Shown: one piece after another, positions 1 through 8,289 of the stretch
How the letters are laid out: each line of letters begins with the position of its first letter
Numbering within the stretch: the first letter of the stretch is position 1
Assembly: GCA_002790655.1 (NCBI GenBank)
Contig: PFVO01000008.1
Span: forward strand, 1-49,114
DNA length: 49,114 nt
Direction of reading: 5' to 3'
Source of the DNA: Candidatus Moranbacteria bacterium CG_4_9_14_3_um_filter_44_28
GTDB lineage: Bacteria > Patescibacteriota > Minisyncoccia > Moranbacterales > UBA11712
Notes under the pieces: model-generated
Told to the model about the DNA's origin: nothing
Database searches by the model: none
Seen by the model: the letters and a program-made list of their open reading frames with translations, nothing else
Position numbers and translations under genes: made by a program

Positions 1-323
1 GCATTCCAGTTTTTTTGAACATCCTCGCCGCTGTGTTCGTGTTCCATATTCCCAAGGTTCGACCTTGGGGAACCCGAAGGTCGAACCTTGGAATTCAACG
101 CTGTTTCGGTTTCAATTATCTTATATCCGTTATCTCTGATTACCCGCTTCACATTTTCCTTGTCCAAAACATCCGCATCATATTCAACATAGGCTTTTTT
201 GGTCGCAAAATTCACGGACGCGTCCAAAATGCCTTTGGTTTTCAAAAGTTCCTTTTCGTTCGAGACGGCACAACTGGCACAGGACATCCCGGAGATATTT
301 AAAATAATTTTTGCGTGTTTCAT
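1..323 (-). CDS. copA: Copper-transporting P-type ATPase, N-terminal fragment
   Basis: Partial: the gene begins at ATG 323 and runs off the left edge of the window. The first 70 residues form a heavy-metal-associated (HMA) domain with the metal-binding motif GMSCASCA near residue 12, followed by a His-rich linker (MEHEHS). This is the usual start of a CopA/CopB-type cation-pumping ATPase that exports Cu(I) across the membrane. The ATPase core lies outside the window, so a stand-alone HMA protein cannot be excluded. The gene lies 69 bp downstream of the SafE-cupredoxin gene on the same strand, which suggests a copper-handling operon. Right after the HMA domain a palindrome (52-91) adds an Arg/Ser/Gly-rich peptide in frame. 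Confidence 0.75.
   Translation of the reverse strand, partial: MKHAKIILNISGMSCASCAVSNEKELLKTKGILDASVNFATKKAYVEYDADVLDKENVKRVIRDNGYKIIETETALNSKVRPSGSPRSNLGNMEHEHSGEDVQKNWN
52..91. repeat. Palindromic element inside copA
   Basis: Two 19-bp arms (52-70 and 73-91) are inverted copies with one mismatch, separated by 2 bp. Each arm contains the smaller palindrome AAGGTTCGACCTT. The element is in frame with the HMA protein and encodes about 13 residues in the linker. Confidence 0.8.
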
Positions 324-392
324 AAAAATAACCTAAATCACAGCCGAGTTTGAGTTTGCGAAAAACTAATGTTCTTCAAAAAATTTATTTTC

Positions 393-1550
393 CTATTCCA
401 CCAAAAATTTACCGCGTACCATTCCCATTCCGCAACTGAATGGTATTTCGCGCGTGCCGGTTGGCGTAAAACTGATTATATTTTCCCCGCTATTGATGTT
501 TTTGGCAATACCAAGGATCGGGATAATAATTTTATTCGTGCAACCGCTTACCTGAACGCCTTTTACAATCCATTTTACCGGAACACCTTTCTTGATTTTC
601 AAAGTGCTCGGTTCGAATCCCCGGCTTGTGACGGACATTTCTATTTTTTGCTCATTTTGATTTGAAGAAACGTCTGAATTATCTTTTTCCGCCGCCCGGT
701 CAATGCTTGCGATATTACTGATCACGCTATTTTTGACTCCTTTGAGCGCCAGGGCCGATTTAAAAGTAAAAATTGCAAAAACCAAAATTAAAATCCCGGC
801 AACTTTCTGAAATACCCCGAACTTTTTATCCCGCGCCCAGGTGGCGGCAATCCCCAAAACCAAAAGAACCGGCATTGTTCCCAGAGCGAAAAGAAACAAA
901 CTCAAAGCTCCTCTTGAGAAACTCCCCGAAACCAAAGCCAGAACCTGCATGCTCTGAGTGAAGCCGCAGGGAAGAAAAAAAGTGATTGCTCCTAAAAGAA
1001 ACGGGGCGGCCTGATGTTGGGATTCTTCCAGCCTTATCAGTTTTTTCGTCATGCTGGGAAAAAACCTGATCCCCGTTTCGGAAAGCGAAGGCGTAATTCC
1101 CAGAATAGAAAGACCTAGCTAGCCCATTATTGCCGCAACGACGATTGTATAAACCGAAACAAAATTTCCGCTGATATTGATTGTTCCGCCAATCACACCC
1201 AGCAATCCGCCGAGCAGGAAAAAAGTGATTAGTCTCCCAATGTGAAAAAGAAAATTCGGCTTGACGGTTCGGCTGAAAAAATCTTTTTCGCCGCTCCTGT
1301 ACTTTTCCGAAAAAACGATTACCACTCCTTCGACAACGGCGAGACACGAGAAAACTGACGCGACAAGGCCTACAAGAAAAGAAATACCAAGCGTAAGATT
1401 TGACCCTCGAAAATTGAATTTATCCAGCCAGCCCGCGTTCTGAAATTCCCGGTACAAAAAAAGAACGACTGTTATAATTAAAACCGCGAAAACCCAGCTT
1501 GATAAGCTGTTTTTTGAATTTTCTCCTGTTTTACGATCCGGAAACTGCAT
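393..1550 (-). pseudogene. SafE/TauE-family membrane protein with C-terminal cupredoxin domain, interrupted by an in-frame TAG
   Basis: The frame is open for 386 codons except for one TAG at 1119-1121. The part before it (143 residues) has several membrane helices typical of the SafE/TauE (UreH/DsbD-like) family, including a Cys in the FSCLAVVEG helix. The frame resumes directly after the stop with LGLSILGITPSL, which is what this family carries at that point, then further helices, then a cupredoxin-like domain (about the last 85 residues) with putative copper ligands in GCTN and CGMGM. In the family, such proteins handle copper next to CopA, which is also the neighbour here. Either this is a recently inactivated gene, or the amber codon is read through, or it is a sequence error. 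The gene itself ends in TAG. Confidence 0.8.
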
Positions 1551-1608
1551 TGAGAAAACTTACAGGTTGCTTTAGATAATACGCCGGCAAAAAAGAAATA
1601 TTTGCACG

Positions 1609-1633
1609 AAAAAGACCGGGCATTGGCCCGGCC
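1609..1633 (-). terminator. Rho-independent terminator of the HtrA-like gene
   Basis: GC-rich 8-bp stem (1614-1621 with 1626-1633, one G-U pair on this strand) with a 4-nt loop, followed on the minus strand by five T. It lies 28 bp after the protease stop codon. Confidence 0.8.
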
Positions 1634-1660
1634 TTTTTATCTCAAGATTATATCTGAAGA

Positions 1661-3073
1661 TCATTTCTTTTCTGAACTTTTCTCCACGCTCTTGGCCTGT
1701 TCCTGTTTTCCACCACTTTTTTTCACCACCAAAACAATTATCAACACCACAATCCCCACGAAAATCAGCCCGCCGACCGCCAGCGCCGCGAAAATTATCC
1801 AGCCCCAGCCGGAAGAGGATTTATTCTCCCCGCGGGCGACTGCTTCCTGAGACTTGGTGATATAGCTTTGCACATCGAGATTGTCCGGATACAAATTTTT
1901 CGCTTTTTCAAATTCCTTGAGGGCGTCGGAATATTCTTTCTGATTGAAAAATTCCAGTCCTTTCGCCCAAGCGGCCGTGGAAAGACTTTGAGCGGTCAGG
2001 TTGACGTTGTTTCTCGAGAGCAGTCTTTTCACTTCGTCAACTGAAATCAAAAAGTTGAATCCCTCCCCGCCCGGCTGGTCGCCCAGACTCCAGGTGGTGA
2101 CGCCGACTACTTCTCCGCCCGTGTCCACCGCCGGCCCGCCGGAATTGCCGTGAGTGATAGCCGCGTCGGTCTGAAAGGCCTCCGTTCCGTCGGTCAGTTT
2201 CTTTTTGGCCGAAATCACGCCCTTAGTCATCGAAGGCTCAAGCTGCGATCCTTCATCGGTTAGTTGTCCCATCAGTTCCTGAACGATTCCCGGATATCCG
2301 ATGGCGTAAACTTCTTTACCAATCTGAATATTTTGGGTGTCGCCTAATTGAATGGTCGGGAAGTTGCTTCCCTCAATTTTCAAGACCGCCAAATCGTTGG
2401 AATCGAATTCGCCTTTGTAAGGCGAATCAATAAACCGGGCCGGTTTTCCGACCTGCTCCACTTTTTTCTGGCTTCCGAAAGCATATCCGGTCTGGATATA
2501 ATTTGATTTTTTGATGTTATCAATCTTCAGCTTCCCGCTCCGGTAGTCCTGATAAAGGTCATCGGCCAGTTTCTGGACATCGCCCCCGTAGGTTGACTGC
2601 AAAGTCTGCTGATAGGCCTGCTCGACGATGTCGGCGGGGGGATTGTAGCCAAGCGTCGCCGCCGCCACCGTGCTCACCGCGTCTTTGAAAATGATCGGCG
2701 CCATATCGGAAAGAGCGTAATAGGCCGTAAGCTGATCATCCGGATTGGCCACGTGCCCGTTTGTCACAAAATACCCGTCGGGGCTTACGAAAAATCCAGA
2801 GCCAGTTGCTCCGATCGTAAAGGGATAACTTTTCCCCGCGAGAGCCGGCGTATTTAGCTCCATCGCCGCCGCGGCCTGGATGATTATTTCTCCCGTGACG
2901 ATGTTGGTCACCTGCACCACGGCCGGCTTGGCAAGAAGCAGGTTTGTCTGTATCGCGTCCGCGCCCGTTGCCGCATTTGACGCGCCAAGACACGCCGCCG
3001 GAGAGAAAGAAATTAAAAATGCCATCAGCAAAACTCCCATTTTTGCCGACAGCTTGGTTTTGAGATGCTTCAT
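1661..3073 (-). CDS. Exported HtrA/DegP-like serine protease with C-terminal TPR-like segment and membrane anchor
   Basis: 470 residues. A signal peptide covers about residues 1-30. The trypsin-like triad is visible: His107 in TNGHV, Asp227 in NDLAVLKIE, Ser311 in THGNSGGPA. About 120 residues separate His and Asp, against roughly 30 in DegP; the extra part (about 111-215) is helical and may be a lid or substrate-binding insert. There is no PDZ domain. Instead, residues about 365-415 look like a TPR repeat, then comes a transmembrane helix (about 425-452) and a Lys/Glu-rich tail. The likely role is quality control of envelope proteins. The ATG start is chosen because the signal peptide follows it directly. 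Transcribed alone, with a terminator at 1609-1633. Confidence 0.88.
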   Translation of the reverse strand: MKHLKTKLSAKMGVLLMAFLISFSPAACLGASNAATGADAIQTNLLLAKPAVVQVTNIVTGEIIIQAAAAMELNTPALAGKSYPFTIGATGSGFFVSPDGYFVTNGHVANPDDQLTAYYALSDMAPIIFKDAVSTVAAATLGYNPPADIVEQAYQQTLQSTYGGDVQKLADDLYQDYRSGKLKIDNIKKSNYIQTGYAFGSQKKVEQVGKPARFIDSPYKGEFDSNDLAVLKIEGSNFPTIQLGDTQNIQIGKEVYAIGYPGIVQELMGQLTDEGSQLEPSMTKGVISAKKKLTDGTEAFQTDAAITHGNSGGPAVDTGGEVVGVTTWSLGDQPGGEGFNFLISVDEVKRLLSRNNVNLTAQSLSTAAWAKGLEFFNQKEYSDALKEFEKAKNLYPDNLDVQSYITKSQEAVARGENKSSSGWGWIIFAALAVGGLIFVGIVVLIIVLVVKKSGGKQEQAKSVEKSSEKK

Positions 3074-3298
3074 TTTGTTTTTGTTATTTGATTACCAGTT
3101 TGATTACCAGCCCGAAAGCCTGGTTTTATTATATACCATATCGGGAAATTAGAACAATAGGGAAGAAAAATTGACAAATTTTCAGATTTTTTAGATTTGT
3201 GGTATTATAAAAATAATCCATCCCGCCGCTCGCGAGCAGCAGGATACCTAAATTTTTGATTTTTGATATTTTATATAAACTTAGATCAGGGGTGACTT

Positions 3299-3724
3299 AT
3301 GGATTACAGCTCAAGCTATCAATATTCGGGAAACGTGCCGCCGGAAGCCGGAGCGGCCGCTTTTGCTCTCGCTGGAGGAATGTTTTTGTTCGTAATGTTT
3401 TTGGTGCTGGTAGTTTATGTGATCGCGGCGATTTCGCTCATGAAAATCGCCAATCGCACCAACACTCCCAACGCCTGGTTCGCCTGGATTCCGATTTTGA
3501 ATCTTATTTTGATGATTCAAATCGCCCAGCGTCCGATGTGGTGGCTGGTTTTCTTTCTGGTGCCGATCCTGAACATCGCCGGAATTGTTTTCGGCATCAT
3601 TCTCTGGATTGACATCGCCAAGCGGCTTGGGAAATCCGCGGTTTTCGGAGTTCTGGCCGCTCTTATTCCGATTATCTTTATGCCTTATCTGGCTTTTTCC
3701 AAGAGTGACATTCCCGCGCAGTAG
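3299..3724 (+). CDS. DUF5684 integral membrane protein
   Basis: 141 residues with three to four hydrophobic helices and the characteristic stretch TNTPNAWFAWIPILN of DUF5684 proteins, common in Patescibacteria. The helices lie at about 22-48, 60-77, 82-106 and 112-130. The function is unknown; some family members are fused to signal peptidases, but this one is not. A good ribosome binding site (AGGGGTGA) lies 6 bp before the ATG. A -10-like TATTAT is near 3204. The gene is monocistronic; the next gene starts 120 bp later. Confidence 0.8.
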   Translation: MDYSSSYQYSGNVPPEAGAAAFALAGGMFLFVMFLVLVVYVIAAISLMKIANRTNTPNAWFAWIPILNLILMIQIAQRPMWWLVFFLVPILNIAGIVFGIILWIDIAKRLGKSAVFGVLAALIPIIFMPYLAFSKSDIPAQ

Positions 3725-3846
3725 AAACAAAAATACTGAAATTTATACTACGCAGCCAGACTTTCTTTGGTTTGGCTGTGTTTTTATAGCAGGAATTATG
3801 CTAACTTACGAATAGAATTCATCGGCAGACTAGTATTAATATTCAA

Positions 3847-4983
3847 ATGACGAAGAAAAATATTCTTGTTATTGCTATTCTCGTTGTCGCCCTGGCCATT
3901 TTTGTCAGCCTGACCTATTTTTTGTTTATTCCGAAACAGACGAAAACGATCGAGAACAGCCCCATCCAAAACTCATCAATCCCCCAACTGAAATCCTTCA
4001 AGGGCGTCTTGGCAGGTATCCTCGAAGAAGCCGAAATCAAAACCGAGGAAATCAAAAAGGAAATCACCGAAGCAATTCCCAATCCGTTCGCCAACAAAAA
4101 AACGGAAAATGCAACGCCAAATCCGGACAATAGTTTCACTTTCGCCATTCTCGGCGATACGCAATATTTCACCGCCGGAAACCCGAAAGGAAATTTTCAA
4201 AAAGCGGTTTCCCAAATAAAAGAGCATAATCCCGATCTCATTATCGCCGTGGGCGACCTCGTCAGCAACTGCAAGGGAAAAAGCAGTGACGCGCAGGATT
4301 ATAATAACTGGAAAAATATTTTGGGCACGTTTATCGGGAAAACCTACGCCGTTCAGGGAAATCACGATCGGGTGAAAAACGTTGACAAATGCGATAAATT
4401 TTGGACGGATACTTTCAGTTTTCCAACTAATGGCCCGGAAGGTTTCGCCGAGTTTGCCTATTCCCTCGATGTCAAAAACTCCCATTTTGTTTTTCTGGAC
4501 AGCGACAAGCCGGACAGCCACCAGATAAATAAAACTCAAAGAGAATGGCTGGAAAAAAATTTAGCCGCCAACAAAAAAGAAAATACTTTTGCCATATTTC
4601 ACGAACCGGCTTATCCGGTGAGCGACAAAAAGGGAGAAAGTCTTGATTTTGATCCTTCGCAGCGAAATGCTCTCTGGGAAATTCTGGACCGGCACAATAT
4701 CACGGCCGTTTTCAATGGCCACGAGCACATCGTGAGTCGCCGGAAAATCACAAGTCAAGTTTCTTCCGTCGCCAAAAACAGCGTTTATCAGTTCGTCTTC
4801 GGAAACACCGATTCTTTTAACCATGGTCTCCCCGCCGCCGGCGTCGCCGAATACGCGAACCAGGGACAGGGCCGCTTCGGCCTTGTTCGCGTGAACGGCA
4901 AAGAAATCACGGTCGAAACTTATGACCCCAACGGAAAACTCCTCAACACTTTCACCCACACACCAGAAAGCCCTGGACGCTGA
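3847..4983 (+). CDS. Membrane-anchored calcineurin-like metallophosphoesterase
   Basis: 378 residues: one N-terminal transmembrane helix (about 6-28), a charged linker (30-95), then a metallophosphatase domain. All binuclear metal-site motifs can be seen in order: GDTQ (residue about 101), GDLV, GNHDR, the single His in FHEPAYP, and GHEH. The active site should face outward. The substrate cannot be read from sequence; relatives hydrolyse phosphoesters, nucleotides or phospho-lipids. Both flanks are non-coding and no operon partner is evident. Confidence 0.88.
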   Translation: MTKKNILVIAILVVALAIFVSLTYFLFIPKQTKTIENSPIQNSSIPQLKSFKGVLAGILEEAEIKTEEIKKEITEAIPNPFANKKTENATPNPDNSFTFAILGDTQYFTAGNPKGNFQKAVSQIKEHNPDLIIAVGDLVSNCKGKSSDAQDYNNWKNILGTFIGKTYAVQGNHDRVKNVDKCDKFWTDTFSFPTNGPEGFAEFAYSLDVKNSHFVFLDSDKPDSHQINKTQREWLEKNLAANKKENTFAIFHEPAYPVSDKKGESLDFDPSQRNALWEILDRHNITAVFNGHEHIVSRRKITSQVSSVAKNSVYQFVFGNTDSFNHGLPAAGVAEYANQGQGRFGLVRVNGKEITVETYDPNGKLLNTFTHTPESPGR

Positions 4984-5062
4984 CCCGAGGAGCTAACAAG
5001 CCAATGCGGCTTTCGGTGCGGGGTAAACTTTTTCGAAATAGAGAATTCTGAATTTATCTTGC

Positions 5063-5096
5063 AAAAAATACGTACTCAAATACGTACGTATTTTTT
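5063..5096. terminator. AT-rich bidirectional hairpin between convergent genes
   Basis: 12-bp stem AAAAAATACGTA / TACGTATTTTTT (5063-5074 with 5085-5096). It ends in T-runs on both strands, between the phosphoesterase (+) and arsM (-), so it can stop transcription from either side. Confidence 0.65.
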
Positions 5097-5100
5097 ATCT

Positions 5101-5122
5101 CCCCCGCCGAAACCCGCGGGGG
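5101..5122. repeat. Intergenic palindromic repeat, copy 1
   Basis: CCCCCGCC...GCGGGGG palindrome. Related copies occur at 5921-5943 and 6987-7013, all in gaps beside arsM and the HEPN/MNT genes. The shared core is CCCCCGCCGAAA(T/C)CCGCGG. Confidence 0.7.
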
Positions 5123-5139
5123 TCAAAACTGGCAAAAAA

Positions 5140-5886
5140 TTATTTTTTTCTTTTTGTCGCTTTTATCTTGAGACTCTCAAGAGGAATTCCCTGATATTGC
5201 TTTTTGCTGATATCTTTGTCCTCGGAAAGTATTTCGACCTCGAAACCGGCTTTTTTTATTTTCTCGATATAGTCGTCGCGTAGAAGCGCTCCGGCGACGC
5301 ACCCGGCAAGAAGGCTCTCATCGTTTCGCATTTCTTCGGGAAGATCCTCAAGAAGCACAATATCCGACACGAACATTTTTCCGCCGGGCTTCAGCACCCG
5401 CCAAACTTCCCGAAAAACCTTGCTCTTGTCAGGCGCTAGGTTGATAACGCAGTTGCTGATCGCGATATCAAAAGAATTGTCAGCGACCGGAAGCTCCTCG
5501 ATATCTCCCAGTTTGAACTCGACGTTTTTATACCCGTATTTTTCGGCATTTTCCCGGGCTTTTTCGACCATCTCGGCAGTCATATCCACCCCGACAACTT
5601 TACCCGCCTTGCCCACACGCGTGGCCGCCAGAAAACAATCGAATCCCGCTCCGGACCCGAGATCCAAAACGATGTCCCCTTCTTTGATTTCAGCCATTGC
5701 CACCGGATTGCCGCAGCCAAGCCCCAGATTGGCCTCGGAAAATTTCGCGATATCGTCTTTCGAATAGCCAATTTCCGCGGCGACTTTGCCGGATGTCTTT
5801 CCGTTTCCGCAACAAGAACACCCGGAAGATTTCGCGATCTTCGAATAGCTGTTCCTCACAACTTCTTTCACTTCGTCTTTTCGCAT
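5140..5886 (-). CDS. arsM: Arsenite S-adenosylmethionine methyltransferase
   Basis: 248 residues, a class I Rossmann methyltransferase with motif [10 protein letters not shown] at 73-81. Cysteines typical of ArsM are all present: the N-terminal SCC pair (about 23-26), Cys58 in GLGCGNP, Cys146 in ISNCVINL and Cys196 in AGCVAGA, which in the family bind As(III) and support its stepwise methylation to volatile species. The N-terminal YSKIA segment is also typical. The length is slightly short of the usual 260-280, but the arsenic-binding Cys set is complete. No arsR or arsB is adjacent. A MerA-like or generic methyltransferase is less likely given the Cys pattern. Confidence 0.88.
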   Translation of the reverse strand: MRKDEVKEVVRNSYSKIAKSSGCSCCGNGKTSGKVAAEIGYSKDDIAKFSEANLGLGCGNPVAMAEIKEGDIVLDLGSGAGFDCFLAATRVGKAGKVVGVDMTAEMVEKARENAEKYGYKNVEFKLGDIEELPVADNSFDIAISNCVINLAPDKSKVFREVWRVLKPGGKMFVSDIVLLEDLPEEMRNDESLLAGCVAGALLRDDYIEKIKKAGFEVEILSEDKDISKKQYQGIPLESLKIKATKRKK

Positions 5887-5920
5887 AATTTTTTTGAGAA
5901 TATTTTAATTGCTTATAATT

Positions 5921-5943
5921 CCCCCGCCGAAATCCGCGGAGGA
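5921..5943. repeat. Intergenic palindromic repeat, copy 2
   Basis: Same core as the 5101-5122 element (CCCCCGCCGAAATCCGCGG), lying between arsM and the HEPN gene. Confidence 0.7.
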
Positions 5944-5966
5944 GTTTAAATAAAACAATTTTACAA

Positions 5967-6377
5967 TCAATGAAATTTTAACCTCGATTGTTTCCGATGT
6001 ATAAATGCTTCGGCTTTCAGAAAAACTTTTTTCGTCCAGTCCAAATATTCTTTCGCTTCTTTTTGCGAAATTATGATTCCGTCTCCGTATAAGTCCCAGT
6101 TTCTTTTCGAGCGCATTTCATCGGCCAGGATTTCAATTTCCGAATCTTTCAAAAAGAAAGCCAGTTTCCTTATAAGCTCGACATAATGGCCCCGGCGTGA
6201 TTTTACCCGCAGGCCATTTTCAGCGCAAACGGCCATGGCCAGTTTAAGGAGCGCGTCGTAACAAAAGCGGAAACGCACTTCTGGCACATCGGCTTCGGCA
6301 GCAATTCTCAAATCCCTTCCAGCTGATTTGTAGTATTTTTCTATTTGTTTTCGGGAAAACCGAAATTTCTCAAACAT
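5967..6377 (-). CDS. HEPN-domain protein paired with MNT nucleotidyltransferase
   Basis: 136 residues, all-helical, matching the HEPN fold: the N-terminal RKQIEKYYKSAGRDL helix, a central YDALLKLAMAV helix and the C-terminal motif RSKRNWDLYG. In HepT-type RNases the motif is Rx4-6H; here the His position is occupied by other residues, so this may be a catalytically weak or non-RNase HEPN variant. The start codon touches the stop of the upstream MNT gene (TGA followed directly by ATG), so the two are co-translated. It is likely the effector half of a toxin-antitoxin or nucleotide-modification pair; this is inferred from context. Confidence 0.78.
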   Translation of the reverse strand: MFEKFRFSRKQIEKYYKSAGRDLRIAAEADVPEVRFRFCYDALLKLAMAVCAENGLRVKSRRGHYVELIRKLAFFLKDSEIEILADEMRSKRNWDLYGDGIIISQKEAKEYLDWTKKVFLKAEAFIHRKQSRLKFH

Positions 6378-6923
6378 TCAGATTATTTTTATTTTTTTCT
6401 GCGAGAATATATTTTTCAAAAATTCATCGCCAGCTTTTTTCTTTTTTTTGAATTCCGCGGAAGAAAAATCGACGATATTGATTTCCCTCTGAATTTCCTT
6501 CATGAGAGGAAGGATCAGTCTCTTAGCCTCAAGGGAGGAGTGTTCACCGACAAGCAAAAGGTCAATGTCGCTTTCCTGCTGAAGAGAATCTTTGGCGTAG
6601 GAGCCGAAAATATAGGCTTCCCGCAAACCTTTCAGTTTTGAGAGTTTTTCTTTCAGCGATTCTTCGATTCCGTATTTTGCCCGGAAGAAATGCTCCAGCT
6701 CCCGAAGCAACGGGTATTTTTTGTTCAGATTGAAATATCTTTGGTTACCTTGCATCTCTGAAACGAGGACTCCTTCGTTTTCCAGTTCCTTCAGCTTCCT
6801 GAAGAGATTTCCCGGATTCACCCCCAAAAGATCCGCCAGTTCATTGACATAGTGGCGCCTCTTCTGGTTCAAGAGAAAATATCTCAAGACTTTAATTGTA
6901 ATTTTCGAGCGGAACTCGAACAT
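6378..6923 (-). CDS. Winged-helix/MNT nucleotidyltransferase fusion (antitoxin-like)
   Basis: 181 residues. The N-terminal 75 residues form a winged helix (RRHYVNELADLLGVNPGNLF reads as helix-turn-helix). After that comes a minimal nucleotidyltransferase domain with the signature GS-x10-DxD: GSYAKDSLQQESDID at about residue 107. In MntA/HepT systems the MNT protein adds AMP to the HEPN toxin and silences it. The fused DNA-binding domain suggests autoregulation, and two identical 15-bp near-palindromic sites lie just before the start codon (6935-6971). It is the first gene of the pair, as is usual for the antitoxin in many of these operons. Confidence 0.82.
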   Translation of the reverse strand: MFEFRSKITIKVLRYFLLNQKRRHYVNELADLLGVNPGNLFRKLKELENEGVLVSEMQGNQRYFNLNKKYPLLRELEHFFRAKYGIEESLKEKLSKLKGLREAYIFGSYAKDSLQQESDIDLLLVGEHSSLEAKRLILPLMKEIQREINIVDFSSAEFKKKKKAGDEFLKNIFSQKKIKII

Positions 6924-6934
6924 TTGTTATTGTT

Positions 6935-6971
6935 TATTATTACAATAATCATTGTATATTATTACAATAAT
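6935..6971. promoter_or_regulatory. Tandem operator candidates upstream of the MNT/HEPN operon
   Basis: The 15-mer TATTATTACAATAAT occurs exactly twice, at 6935-6949 and 6957-6971, start to start 22 bp (about two helical turns). Each copy is a near-palindrome (ATTATT-AC-AATAAT). They lie 12-48 bp upstream of the start codon, as expected for binding by the fused winged-helix domain. Confidence 0.6.
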
Positions 6972-6986
6972 ATGTCAACCCCGGCT

Positions 6987-7013
6987 CCCCCCGCCGTCGA
7001 AATCCGCGGAGGA
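6987..7013. repeat. Intergenic palindromic repeat, copy 3
   Basis: Contains CCCCCCGCCGTCGAAATCCG and the closing GCGGAGG arm. It is the same family as 5101-5122 and 5921-5943, with a 3-bp insertion (GTC). Confidence 0.65.
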
Positions 7014-7043
7014 TTGTTCGACCTTAGTGAAGCATTAATATCG

Positions 7044-7187
7044 CTAGGTGAATAAAGATAGTAATCTATAGAGTCCCCAAAGACCAAGTGATATACCTAC
7101 GAGCGATATGAAGCCAAATATTTTTCCATAATTTACTACACCGGAATTTAGTCTTGTTACATAAACTAAGGTTCTATAATCAGTCAT
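7044..7187 (-). CDS. Small membrane protein (47 residues)
   Basis: Short open frame starting ATG 7187, 8 bp after the stop of the membrane protein gene upstream, with an AAGGCGA ribosome binding site. It has a basic N-terminus with YRTLVYVTRL and one strongly hydrophobic helix (about residues 24-45: FGFISLVGISLGLWGLYRLL). I do not recognise a family. Its tight placement suggests it is co-expressed with the 167-residue membrane protein and may act with it. Confidence 0.5.
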   Translation of the reverse strand: MTDYRTLVYVTRLNSGVVNYGKIFGFISLVGISLGLWGLYRLLSLFT

Positions 7188-7195
7188 TCGCCTTT

Positions 7196-7699
7196 TTAAT
7201 CCGAAAAGGAATGAATACATTCTTCCTTGAGATTCAAATTTTTTTCAAGATCTTCTCTTAATTCATCATTTAGCTCATCCATTTCAGGAAATTTATCCGG
7301 AAATAAAACCCAACAAAATTTTTTGAACTTATAGTGTAAAGTATATTTTTCGTATTCTTTTTCGCCAAAATCAAATCCTTTGATTAATATTTTTCCCCAC
7401 ATAATTTCTCTTTCTTTATATATCGAGTAAGTAATAGCAATAATATTCAACGCTATTGATAACAACAATATTTTTAGTGACAATGCAAAATCAGATTGAT
7501 CAATTTTTTTATTGAGAAAACTAGAAGATACTATTGTGAAAAAAATACTTAATGCTCCACCAAGAAACAAAACAAGATAATACAGGTATTTTCTCCATTC
7601 CCTTATTATCGAATTGTATTCTTTATGAAATTCAAGCGTATCTTTCTTAATTTTTTCTAATTCTGCATTTTGTCTATTTTTTATTTCTTCAATATTCAT
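7196..7699 (-). CDS. Unknown membrane protein with N-terminal coiled coil
   Basis: 167 residues, no recognised family. Residues 1-35 are charged and heptad-like (coiled coil). Two transmembrane helices follow at about 38-60 and 73-93, and the rest is cytosolic, acidic and ends in EECIHSFSD. Base composition is clearly AT-richer than neighbouring genes, with many AT-ending codons, which fits recent acquisition. Together with the 47-residue protein it may be an accessory membrane module next to the HEPN/MNT pair; function unknown. Confidence 0.6.
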   Translation of the reverse strand: MNIEEIKNRQNAELEKIKKDTLEFHKEYNSIIREWRKYLYYLVLFLGGALSIFFTIVSSSFLNKKIDQSDFALSLKILLLSIALNIIAITYSIYKEREIMWGKILIKGFDFGEKEYEKYTLHYKFKKFCWVLFPDKFPEMDELNDELREDLEKNLNLKEECIHSFSD

Positions 7700-7806
7700 T
7701 ATAATTTATTATCTCCTTTTTACTATATGTCACTTCTTAGAGCGTTAGATGCAAAAGACACTAATCTGCTCTCGGTGGGTTGCCAGCTCCTGGAATTAAG
7801 TATTTT

Positions 7807-7857
7807 CTGCCCCTATCCTATTCCCAAACCGCCTGTTTTATCAAGAAAAAAAGCCCC
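7807..7857. repeat. Degenerate intergenic repeat, copy 1
   Basis: Shares TGCCCCTATCCTAT and a trailing CAAGAAAAAA with 8639-8688, about three quarters identical overall. The two copies flank the decayed DUF5678/retropepsin couplet in the same orientation. Confidence 0.5.
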
Positions 7858-7893
7858 GGGTGAGGCAGAAAGATCATATCTTATTTATTTTTC

Positions 7894-8289
7894 TCACTTC
7901 TTTTCTTTTAATTCAATCTCCTCTTTTTTATAGTCAAACTTGACGACAAACAAATCAAAGAATCCTACTTGTCCGAGCACTCCATATCCCATCTTGGCAA
8001 TACCCGGCAGAAATCCCGCTTTTATTTTGTGCGGCCAGCCGCCAACCCGAATGATAATTGGATAAATATAATGAGGTTCAAGAGCTCCAGTTATTCCACA
8101 CACATCCTGTCTTTCACCTGAAGTTATATCGATGCCTAATAATTATCCTATTTGAGCGTCAAATATGCAACAATCCGCGCCAGAGTCAATTAGTACTTCA
8201 TAATAGACAGAATACTCTTCGTATAATATTTCAACAGGAATGACCGACCTCAAAATTTCCGGGCCGTATTTTTTGTATTTGAATTTCAT
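7894..8289 (-). pseudogene. Retropepsin-like aspartic protease, interrupted by an in-frame TAA
   Basis: 132 codons in one frame. The translation has the retropepsin active-site motif LIDSGADCCIFDAQIG, then TAA at 8143-8145, then LLGIDITSGERQDVCGITGA and a normal C-terminus. In the family this point reads ...DAEIGELLGID, so TAA most simply replaced a GAA (Glu) codon. The start ATG overlaps the stop of the upstream DUF5678 gene (ATGA), so the two were translationally coupled. Such DUF5678/retropepsin couplets recur in Patescibacteria; the couplet's substrate is not known to me. Confidence 0.75.

Noticed and set aside
826-1347. Alternative frame across the SafE stop codon
   Set aside because: Reads as Arg/Phe-rich shadow with no hydrophobic helices; the SafE helices continue in the frame that holds the TAG.
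1661-3073. Lipoprotein signal in the HtrA-like protein (Cys28)
   Set aside because: The residues before the Cys do not form a lipobox (no Leu at -3), so an ordinary signal peptide is more likely.
4561-4959. Minus-strand open frame opposite the phosphoesterase
   Set aside because: Shadow of a GC-rich real gene; no family features, and the + frame has all metal-site motifs.
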